The notes under the pieces are model-generated. The model saw nothing but the letters and a program-made list of their open reading frames with translations, searched no databases and was not told where the DNA came from. A stretch of 8,141 nucleotides of DNA from Pseudomonadota bacterium. GTDB lineage: Bacteria > Pseudomonadota > Alphaproteobacteria > Sphingomonadales > Sphingomonadaceae. Numbering within the stretch: position 1 is the first letter of the stretch; every line of letters begins with the position of its first letter. The position numbers were made by a program, and so were the translations under genes. Where the stretch lies: positions 1-8,141 of the forward strand of contig JAFAEZ010000035.1 of NCBI GenBank assembly GCA_023423775.1, given 5' to 3'. Below are positions 1 through 7,085 of this stretch, piece by piece.

Positions 1-1478
1 GCGGCCGGCAGCCTGCCGAACCGCGCGGCGACATGGCTGTCGCGATAGGGCGCGTAGGGATGCGCCGCGTCGAGCCTGTTCTCCTCGATCCAGGCGATTC
101 GCCGCCCGGCCGCGTCGGCAAGATAGACCTGGCTCGGATGGTCGGGATTGGAACGGAAGACGAGCGCGCGGCCGGCCCCGGCATCCATTTCGACCGAATT
201 GTTGTTCCAGCCGGCTTCGGTCAGGCGCACCGGCTTGCCCGGCCGGTCGAGCCCGACCCAGTAGAGATGCTGCTCATCGGGATTCTCGAAGCCGCCGGTG
301 AAATAGACGCGGCGCGCCTGCTCGTCGACGCCGGCCACTTCGTTCACTTCCCAGGTGCCTTTGGTGAGCTGCGTCCAGCGTCCCTTGTTCCAACGATAGA
401 GATGCTGGAAGCCCGAGCGCTCGGACGACCAGATCAGGCTGCCGTCCTTCAGCGGCTTGAGATTGTCGTGGAGATTGACCCAGCTCTTCGCGGTCTCGCT
501 GAACAGCAAAGTAGCGCGCCCGGTGGCGGGATCGACGCGGAGCAGGTCGAGCCTTTTCTGGTCGCGGCTCTGGCGCTGGACGAGCAGCGCCTTGCCGTCC
601 TGCGTCCAGCTCACTCGGGCGAGATAGATGTCGGGGTCGTCACCGAGGTCAACCTTGACCTGACCGCTGCCGTCGGGAGCCATCACATAGAGATCGACCT
701 TGGCGTTGGCGCTGCCGGCGACGGGATAGCGTTGCTCGAACAATTTGGTGCCGTCGGCTCCGATCGCGGCGCGGGTGACGATTTGGACCCCGCTTTCGTC
801 GACGCGCGCCACGGCGATATGGCGGTCACCCGGCGACCACCAGTGGCCGGTGCTGCGCCCCATCTCCTCCTGTGCGACGAATTCAGCGGAGCCCCAGCTC
901 AACGCTCCGCCGCCGTCGCGTGTGAGCTGCCTTTCGGCACCGGTGGCGACGTCGATGACGAACAGATTCTTGTCGCGCACGAAGGACAGGTAACGCCCGG
1001 TTTTCGAGACCTGCGCGTCGACCTCCGTCTCCTTGGTATCGGTCAGCCGGCGGACCGCGCCGTCGAGGCCGGCCAGATAGAGATCGCCGTCGAGCGGGAC
1101 CAGGATTGAGCGGCCGTCCGGCGCCCAGGCATAGGCCGTAATTCCCTTGGTGCCAGCGATGCGCGCGCGCTCGCGGCGCATCTTCTCTTCCTCAGAGAGC
1201 TCCGCGCCGCTTCCGATGCGCGCGCTGTCGACCAGCATCCGCGATGCGCCGGTGGCGGTGTCGACCGCCCAGAGATCGTAGCGGTCCTTGTCGTCGGCGC
1301 GGTTGCGCAGCAGCGTGGCGAGGCGGCCGTCGGGCGAAAGCTTGGGCAAACGCGGCGTTGGGCCGCTGAGCGACGGGCTCTGGAAGATACGTTCGAGCGT
1401 CAGATCCTCCGCCGCGGCCGGAGCCGCCGACGCCGCCATGCTCGCCGCCGCCGCCAGCAGCCCGATCGTCTTCTTCAT
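1..1478 (-). CDS. Dipeptidyl peptidase IV-type serine peptidase (S9B), N-terminal part
   Basis: The gene is open at the left edge; 492 complete codons are visible. Residues 1-23 form a Sec signal peptide (MKK, an Ala/Leu-rich core, cleavage predicted after AAA-23 before ED), so the enzyme should be periplasmic. Most of the rest is the beta-propeller of S9 peptidases, with repeated blade motifs such as LSPDGR near 47, WAPDGR near 118 and SERSGFQHLYRW near 352. The segment at 198-228 (AEF, QEEMGR, GHWWSP, ARVDES) is the DPP IV signature; E204-E205 match the Glu pair that binds the substrate N-terminus. The Ser-Asp-His triad lies in the C-terminal hydrolase domain, outside the window. Family members remove Xaa-Pro or Xaa-Ala dipeptides from peptide N-termini. 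ATG at 1478 is preceded by AGAGGA at 1489-1494, 10 bases away. It lies 70 bases behind the glutaminase in the same direction, probably in one operon. The family is secure; exact specificity is inferred. Confidence 0.9.
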   Translation of the reverse strand, partial: MKKTIGLLAAAASMAASAAPAAAEDLTLERIFQSPSLSGPTPRLPKLSPDGRLATLLRNRADDKDRYDLWAVDTATGASRMLVDSARIGSGAELSEEEKMRRERARIAGTKGITAYAWAPDGRSILVPLDGDLYLAGLDGAVRRLTDTKETEVDAQVSKTGRYLSFVRDKNLFVIDVATGAERQLTRDGGGALSWGSAEFVAQEEMGRSTGHWWSPGDRHIAVARVDESGVQIVTRAAIGADGTKLFEQRYPVAGSANAKVDLYVMAPDGSGQVKVDLGDDPDIYLARVSWTQDGKALLVQRQSRDQKRLDLLRVDPATGRATLLFSETAKSWVNLHDNLKPLKDGSLIWSSERSGFQHLYRWNKGRWTQLTKGTWEVNEVAGVDEQARRVYFTGGFENPDEQHLYWVGLDRPGKPVRLTEAGWNNNSVEMDAGAGRALVFRSNPDHPSQVYLADAAGRRIAWIEENRLDAAHPYAPYRDSHVAARFGRLPA

Positions 1479-1548
1479 CCTGCGGGGATCCTCTCGCTCT
1501 ACCTGCACGCGGCCTAGCCGATCGCACTGCGCTGGGCCAGCCGGGCGC

Positions 1549-2486
1549 TCAGGCGAAGATTGACCAGCCGGTCCGCTCCACCAGCCGCTCAAGCGCGACC
1601 GTGCCGGCGAGCGATATGCCGGATTCGGTGAGGCCCGGCGACCAGACCGCGACCGCGCCGACGCGCGGCACGATCGCCAGGATCGCCCCGCTGGTGCTGC
1701 TCTTCCCCGGCAGGCCGACGCGGAAGGCGAAGTCCCCCGACACGTCATAATGGCCGCAGGTCAGCATCAGCGAGAGAATGCGCCTGCACTTGGACGCAGT
1801 CAGCACCGCCTCTCCGGTCAGCGGATGCTGCCCGTCATTGGCGAGATAGAGCGCCGCGCGGGCCATTTGGGTGCAGCTCATCGATATCGCGCACTGGCGG
1901 AAATAGATGGACAGAGCCTCCTCGACCGGGTGGTGGAGGTTGCCGGCAGCGGCCATGAAATAAGCGAGGCTGCGGTTCCAGTGGCCGGCCTGCGATTCCG
2001 ACATGGCGACGCTTTCGTCGATCGCGAGGCTCTCGTCGCCGGCGCCGTCGCGCAGGAAATCGAGCAGCTCGCTCACCGCCACATCGGCGCTGTCGGTGCC
2101 GATCAGATGGTCGCCCACCACGATTGCGCCGGCATTCATCAGCGGGTTGCGCGGCTTGCCCTTCTGCGCCTCGAGCTGGAACAGGCTGTTATAGGGCGAG
2201 CCTGCCGCCTCGCGCCCGACATGGTTCCAGAGGATCGCGCCGACCTGCTGCAGCGCCAGTGACAGGCTGAAGACGTTGGCAACGCTCTGGATGGGGAAGG
2301 GCTCGTCGGCGTCGCCGGCCGTGAAGCTGGAACCGTCGTTCAGCACCACGGCGAGGCCGAGCTTTCGCGTATCGGCCTCCGCCAGAGCGGGAATGTAGGA
2401 GGCGACATGGCCGTGGCCGCGATAGGTCTCCACATAAGCGAAGACCTCGTCGACGACCGCCTGCAGGTCGATCGGGCCGGCGCCGC

Positions 2487-2490
<4 letters not shown>
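1549..2490 (-). CDS. glsA: Glutaminase-family protein with altered SxxK catalytic motif
   Basis: This 313-residue protein has the usual length and whole-length pattern of bacterial glutaminases (L-glutamine to L-glutamate plus ammonia; beta-lactamase-like serine fold; cytoplasmic, and no signal peptide is seen here). Recognisable blocks are YIPALA (32-37), FPIQS (65-69), SPYNSLFQLE (98-107), PRNPLMNAGAI (113-123), E165 and N172, YFRQC (196-200), GHYDVSGDFAFRVGLP (246-261) and AVWSP (281-285). By comparison with E. coli YbaS/YneH from memory, the nucleophile is S69, and Y32, N119, E165, N172, Y196 and Y248 are kept. The general-base lysine of SxxK is N72 (codon AAC), and the usual SGVGGG-type loop reads SSTSGA at 264-269. 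It may therefore be weakly active, inactive or altered in specificity. It starts with GTG overlapping the upstream peptidase stop codon (GTGA), with GGAG 5 bases upstream, implying translational coupling. Confidence 0.88.
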
Positions 2491-4169
<1,679 letters not shown>

Positions 4170-4174
4170 CGCAT

Positions 4175-4182
4175 TCTCCTCT
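4175..4182 (-). promoter_or_regulatory. Ribosome binding site deciding the M49-like peptidase start
   Basis: AGAGGAGA, with its AGGAG core at 4176-4180, sits 6 bases upstream of the ATG at 4169-4167. This is the strongest Shine-Dalgarno match in the window, and it argues against a longer product that would run through the tRNA gene. Confidence 0.75.
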
Positions 4183-4188
4183 GCTCGT

Positions 4189-4228
4189 GCGGCAGCTCTA
4201 GCCGCGGGACGCGCCGATTGGAACGGCG
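4189..4228 (-). other. Two small inverted repeats in the leader between tRNA-Gln and the peptidase gene
   Basis: The 111-base gap holds CGCCG/CGGCG (4212-4216 and 4224-4228, 7-base loop) and GCGGC/GCCGC (4189-4193 and 4201-4205, 7-base loop), the latter just upstream of the ribosome binding site. Neither is followed by a T-run on the minus strand, so neither looks like an intrinsic terminator. They may be RNA processing or leader structures, or may simply reflect the high GC content. I see no convincing separate promoter for the peptidase gene here. Confidence 0.3.
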
Positions 4229-4280
4229 GCGGCATAGCTCGCGCGGACAACGCAGCTTTCGGCTTATCGATGCAAGGAGA

Positions 4281-4354
4281 TGGATGCCCCGCGAGGATTC
4301 GAACCTCGATAGACGGAATCAGAATCCGTAGTCTTACCATTAGACGACGGGGCA
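4281..4354 (-). tRNA. tRNA-Gln (anticodon CTG)
   Basis: The minus strand folds into a complete cloverleaf of 74 bases including an encoded CCA. The acceptor stem is TGCCCCG/CGGGGCA, the D stem GTCT/AGAC with a 7-base loop AATGGTA, and the anticodon stem ACGGA/TCCGT with loop TTCTGAT. The T stem is CGAGG/CCTCG with loop TTCGAAT. The anticodon CTG is at 4320-4322 and reads the glutamine codon CAG. The first pair is U1-A72, usual for bacterial tRNA-Gln and, in species using the indirect route, an identity element for the GatCAB amidotransferase. The discriminator base is U at 4284, followed by CCA at 4281-4283. All stems pair perfectly, so a pseudogene is unlikely. Confidence 0.97.
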
Positions 4355-4365
4355 GCGTGGGCGGC

Positions 4366-4394
4366 GAAATAGGGGGACGCGGCGAGGCTGTCAA
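4366..4394 (-). promoter_or_regulatory. Sigma-70-type promoter of tRNA-Gln
   Basis: On the minus strand, TTGACA at 4389-4394 is a perfect -35 hexamer. A 17-base spacer follows, then TATTTC at 4366-4371 as the -10. Transcription would begin about 5 to 8 bases before the mature tRNA 5' end at 4354. Sequence, spacing and position all fit a strong housekeeping promoter. No clear terminator is visible between the tRNA and the peptidase gene, so readthrough into the downstream genes is possible. Confidence 0.8.
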
Positions 4395-4411
4395 CGGGCC
4401 TGGGCGTACGG

Positions 4412-4439
4412 GTTGCCGCCCGGCGGCTTTCCCTATACC
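4412..4439 (+). promoter_or_regulatory. Possible promoter of the ppx/gppA-rlmE operon
   Basis: TATACC at 4434-4439 is the best -10 candidate in the 148-base divergent region. GTTGCC at 4412-4417 (16-base spacer) or TTGCCG at 4413-4418 (15-base spacer) could act as a weak -35. Transcription from here would give a leader of roughly 55 to 60 bases containing the GC hairpin at 4456-4476. An AT-rich TATAAG at 4486-4491 is an alternative -10 but has no -35 at the right distance. Confidence 0.35.
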
Positions 4440-4455
4440 TTGGCTGGCAAGTCAA

Positions 4456-4476
4456 AGGCGGCGGCCCCCGCCGCCT
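4456..4476 (+). other. GC-rich hairpin in the presumed ppx/gppA leader
   Basis: AGGCGGCG at 4456-4463 pairs perfectly with CGCCGCCT at 4469-4476 around a 5-base loop, giving an 8-bp stem. It ends 26 bases before the start codon. No T-run follows on either strand, so it is not a canonical intrinsic terminator. It could influence translation or stability of the operon mRNA; its function is unknown. Confidence 0.5.
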
Positions 4477-4502
4477 GAACGAGAATATAAGAGTATACGA
4501 GC

Positions 4503-5555
4503 ATGGCGCAGCTTGCCGCCACCGCTCCGCAGGCATCGGGTACGGCCCCGGACCGTGCGGCCCCGGCCCGCCCGACAGAGCGGCGGCCTTCCCCACGACA
4601 CACCTACGGTGCACTCGACCTCGGCACCAACAATTGCCGCCTGCTGGTCGCACGGCCGGTCGAGGACGGTTTCGTCGTGGTCGATGCTTTCTCGCGGGTC
4701 GTTCGCTTGGGCGAAGGCCTCGCCGCGAGCGGGCGGATCAGCGACGCGGCGATGGACCGCGCCCTTTCGGCCTTGTCGGTCTGCTCCGACAAGCTTCGCC
4801 GCCGCCGCGTCTCGCTGGCACGCTCGGTTGCGACCGAGGCATGCCGGCGGGCCGTCAACGGCCGCCATTTCGTCGAGCGGGTCTATCAGGAGACCGGGAT
4901 CGCCCTCGACATCATCTCGCCCGAGGAGGAAGCGCGGCTGGCGATGCTCGGCTGCCACCGCCTGCTCGAGCCCGGCGACGGCCCCGCGCTGATCTTCGAC
5001 ATTGGCGGCGGCTCCACCGAATTGGTGCTGATCGACACGGACGGCCACAATCCCAAGATCAAATGCTGGTGGAGCGCGCCGTGGGGCGTCGTCTCGCTCA
5101 CCGAGAGCGAAGGCCGCGATTTCAAAACGGCCGAGGAGCGAATGGCGGCCTATGTCCGCATGCGCGAGCGGGTGAAAAACGCCTTCAGCCGCTTCGTTCA
5201 GATGCTGCCGAAGACGCAGGACAATATCCGGCTGATGGGGACGAGCGGCACGGTGACGACGCTGGCCAGCGTCCACCTCGCGCTGCCGAGCTATGATCGC
5301 CGCGCGATCGATGGACTGATGGTGCCGGCGGAATCGATGCGGGCCGTGAGCCAGATGCTGTCGCGCATGTCTCTGCAGGAGAGGTCAGAACTGCCGTGCA
5401 TCGGCCACGAGCGCGCCGATCTCGTCGTCGCGGGCTGCGCGATCCTGGAGGCGATCATGGACATCTGGCCGGCCAAGACGCTCGGCGTCGCCGACCGCGG
5501 CATTCGCGAAGGAATCCTGCGATCGCTCATGGCGCGCGATGGCCATCCGATATAA
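4503..5555 (+). CDS. Ppx/GppA-family phosphatase (short form)
   Basis: The 350-residue product belongs to the ASKHA-fold exopolyphosphatase / pppGpp 5'-phosphohydrolase family, a cytoplasmic family that shortens polyphosphate or converts pppGpp to ppGpp. Visible motifs are phosphate loop 1 ALDLGTNNCRLLVA (37-50), SVATEACRRAVNG (108-120), ISPEEEARL (138-146) with E143 as the probable catalytic Glu, FDIGGGSTELVL (165-176), GTSGTVTTLA (246-255), GHERADLVVAG (301-311) and GVADRGIREG (328-337). The first 33 residues are a Pro/Ala/Arg-rich extension of unknown role. E. coli Ppx and GppA exceed 490 residues because of a C-terminal HD-like domain that is absent here; the short form is common in alphaproteobacteria. 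The ATG at 4503 has only a weak GAG-type ribosome binding site, and no later in-frame start precedes the fold. rlmE follows after 9 bases. I cannot tell Ppx from GppA by sequence alone. Confidence 0.93.
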   Translation: MAQLAATAPQASGTAPDRAAPARPTERRPSPRHTYGALDLGTNNCRLLVARPVEDGFVVVDAFSRVVRLGEGLAASGRISDAAMDRALSALSVCSDKLRRRRVSLARSVATEACRRAVNGRHFVERVYQETGIALDIISPEEEARLAMLGCHRLLEPGDGPALIFDIGGGSTELVLIDTDGHNPKIKCWWSAPWGVVSLTESEGRDFKTAEERMAAYVRMRERVKNAFSRFVQMLPKTQDNIRLMGTSGTVTTLASVHLALPSYDRRAIDGLMVPAESMRAVSQMLSRMSLQERSELPCIGHERADLVVAGCAILEAIMDIWPAKTLGVADRGIREGILRSLMARDGHPI

Positions 5556-5564
5556 GCGCGCCTG

Positions 5565-6233
5565 ATGGTACAGGATAAAGGCCTCCGAACCCGGGTGAAA
5601 ACCGCCAAGGGGCGCAAGGTCGGCTCGACACGCTGGCTCGAGCGGCAATTGAACGACCCCTATGTGAAAAGGGCCAAGGCCGAGGGCTATCGCTCGCGCG
5701 CCTCGTACAAATTGATCGAGCTCGACGAGCGCTTCCACTTTCTCAAGGGCGCCAAGCGGGTGATCGATCTCGGCATCGCCCCCGGCGGCTGGAGCCAGGT
5801 GGTGCGCCAGCGGCTGCCGCAATCGATGGTGGTCGGCATCGATCTGCTGCCGACCGACCCGCTCGACGGCGTCACCATCCTGCAGATGGATTTCATGGAC
5901 GAGCAGGCGCCCGACTTGCTCAAGGAAGCGCTCGGCGGCCCGGCCGATCTCGTCCTTTCCGACATGGCGGCCAACACAGTGGGGCACCCCCAGACTGACC
6001 ATCTGCGCACGATGGGCCTGGTCGAAGCAGGGCTGCTGTTCGCGACAGAGGTGCTGCGGCCCGGCGGCGCCTTCGTGGCGAAGGTGCTGGCGGGAGGCGC
6101 GGATGCGCAGCTCGTCGCCGAACTCAAGCGCAACTTCACGACGGTGAAGCACGCCAAGCCGCCGGCCAGCCGCAAGGGCTCGTCGGAATGGTATGTCGTC
6201 GCCCAAGGGTTCAAGGGCGCGCCACAGAGCTGA
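5565..6233 (+). CDS. rlmE: 23S rRNA (uridine-2'-O-)methyltransferase RlmE (FtsJ/RrmJ)
   Basis: This 222-residue protein methylates the 2'-OH of a conserved uridine in the 23S rRNA A-loop (U2552 in E. coli numbering), a late step in 50S maturation. The SAM-binding motif is VIDLGIAPGGWSQV (66-79). The K-D-K-E catalytic set is complete: K49 in RASYKLIELDE, D133 in LSDMAANTVGH, K173 in FVAKVLAGG and E208 in SSEWYVVAQG. The length matches the family (about 210 residues) with a basic N-terminal tail. The start lies 9 bases after the ppx/gppA stop codon with no clear Shine-Dalgarno sequence, which suggests translation coupled to the upstream gene. In alphaproteobacteria rlmE frequently sits behind ppx/gppA, so the assignment is well supported by context as well as by motifs. 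Confidence 0.96.
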   Translation: MVQDKGLRTRVKTAKGRKVGSTRWLERQLNDPYVKRAKAEGYRSRASYKLIELDERFHFLKGAKRVIDLGIAPGGWSQVVRQRLPQSMVVGIDLLPTDPLDGVTILQMDFMDEQAPDLLKEALGGPADLVLSDMAANTVGHPQTDHLRTMGLVEAGLLFATEVLRPGGAFVAKVLAGGADAQLVAELKRNFTTVKHAKPPASRKGSSEWYVVAQGFKGAPQS

Positions 6234-6252
6234 ACCCATCCCGCTCCCACGC

Positions 6253-6329
6253 CATTCCCGGCGAGGGCCAGTCTCGTGACGAGATCTCGCTAAACCTGCC
6301 CTGGGGCCCAAGACTCCGCCGGGGCGATG
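6253..6329. repeat. Imperfect palindromic element in a convergent intergenic region (REP-like)
   Basis: The left arm (6253-6269, CATTCCCGGCGAGGGCC) is an imperfect inverted match of the right arm (6305-6329, which on the minus strand begins CATCGCCCCGGCGGAG and ends GGGCC). Inside lies a second inverted repeat, TCTCGT/ACGAGA around a single base (6272-6284), followed by an overlapping CGAGATCTCG palindrome. Nested symmetry between two convergent genes is typical of REP-type intergenic elements, which often also help end transcription. There is no T-run, so it is not a standard intrinsic terminator. Copy number elsewhere in the genome cannot be seen from here. Confidence 0.4.
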
Positions 6330-6330
6330 T

Positions 6331-7044
6331 TCAAGAAGCGCGCGCCCTAGCGATCGCTTCCTTCAGCGCTTCATAACCGACCGCGCCCTGCAGCACTTGG
6401 TCGCCGACGACGAAGGTCGGGGTGCCGGTGGCGTTGATCGCGCGGGCGAGCTCGTAATTCTTCTCGATCTCGGCGCGGAATTCGGCCGCGCCAGGCTCCG
6501 GGACCACGCCGGCCGCGACCTGGGCGCCCTTCACTGCCGCGGCCGTTGGCCGGCCGGCGGCGAAGAGCTGGTCGTGGAAGCGCTTGAACTTGCCCTGCTT
6601 GGCAGCGGCAAGGCTGACCTCCGCGGCGGCCTGGCTGTCGGGACCCAGCACAGGCAGCTCGCGCCACACGACCTTCAGCTTCTTGTCCTCGACCAGCAGC
6701 CGCTCGATGTCTGGGTTGCTCTTGCGGCAATAGCCGCAGGCATAATCGAAGAATTCGACGAGGACGACATCGCCATTCTGTGCCCCCGCCCAGGCGCTGT
6801 GGAAGGGCGTCTCGATGGCGGCGCGGTTCTCGGCAATGACCTTGGCCATCTGTTTGCCCTGGAGCCGGTCGACGGCCTCCGGGATGATCTCGGGGTTGGC
6901 GAGGATATACTCGCGCACGATCTTCTCGATCCGCGCGCGCTCCGGGTCGGCAGAGAATTTGGTCCCCTGCCCCGCAAGCGCCACCGCGGCACCGCCGATC
7001 ACCAAGCCGACGAGGCCTGCCCCCACCATATTTCTCCTGTCCAT
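6331..7044 (-). CDS. DsbA-fold thiol:disulfide oxidoreductase with ScsC-like N-terminus
   Basis: The 237-residue product starts with MDRRN and a hydrophobic stretch at about 6-25 (signal peptide or membrane anchor), placing it in the envelope. Residues about 33-80 form a charged helical region (IEKIVREYILANPEIIPEAVDRLQ) resembling the N-terminal domain of ScsC/Com1-type proteins. The thioredoxin-fold part follows: VVLVEFFDYACGYCRKSNP has the active-site pair C103-G-Y-C106, and GTPTFVVGD contains the cis-proline P209 preceded by Thr. CGYC and Thr-cisPro match the isomerase DsbC rather than E. coli DsbA (CPHC). ATG at 7044 has GGAG 9 bases upstream. An in-frame ATG at 7029 has AGGAG 4 bases upstream but would lose the positively charged RR, so I prefer 7044. 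The gene lies 41 bases behind the M48 peptidase in the same direction. The family is clear; oxidase versus isomerase role is open. Confidence 0.92.
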   Translation of the reverse strand: MDRRNMVGAGLVGLVIGGAAVALAGQGTKFSADPERARIEKIVREYILANPEIIPEAVDRLQGKQMAKVIAENRAAIETPFHSAWAGAQNGDVVLVEFFDYACGYCRKSNPDIERLLVEDKKLKVVWRELPVLGPDSQAAAEVSLAAAKQGKFKRFHDQLFAAGRPTAAAVKGAQVAAGVVPEPGAAEFRAEIEKNYELARAINATGTPTFVVGDQVLQGAVGYEALKEAIARARAS

Positions 7045-7068
7045 GGAAATGCGCTCCAGCCGCCGGCG

Positions 7069-7084
7069 CGGGCCCTGCGGCCCG
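7069..7084 (-). other. Intercistronic GC hairpin after the M48 peptidase stop codon
   Basis: CGGGCC at 7069-7074 and GGCCCG at 7079-7084 form a perfect 6-bp stem with a 4-base loop, starting 1 base after the peptidase stop codon (7086-7088). No T-run follows on the minus strand, so it may be an RNA stability or partial attenuation element between the two genes, or a chance GC palindrome. Confidence 0.4.
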
Positions 7085-7085
7085 A

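Noticed and set aside
33..1109. 358-codon open frame on the plus strand
   Set aside because: It is antisense to the DPP IV beta-propeller coding sequence, which has a signal peptide and DPP IV signature; this frame has no convincing start signal or domain.
1479..1548. Terminator or promoter between the glutaminase and DPP IV genes
   Set aside because: Only short GC-rich symmetries such as CTGGGCCAG are present, with no T-run and no -35/-10 pair at acceptable spacing.
4281..4354. tRNA gene as an integration site for a mobile element
   Set aside because: The flanking genes look like ordinary backbone; no integrase gene or repeated tRNA 3' end is visible in the window.
4170..4394. 75-codon N-terminal extension of the M49-like peptidase starting at 4394
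   Set aside because: It would translate through the tRNA-Gln gene and its promoter. The start at 4169 has a strong ribosome binding site and begins a lipoprotein signal peptide.
5385..6311. 308-codon open frame on the minus strand
   Set aside because: It is antisense to the end of ppx/gppA and all of rlmE, both of which carry complete catalytic motifs; no domain is visible in this frame.
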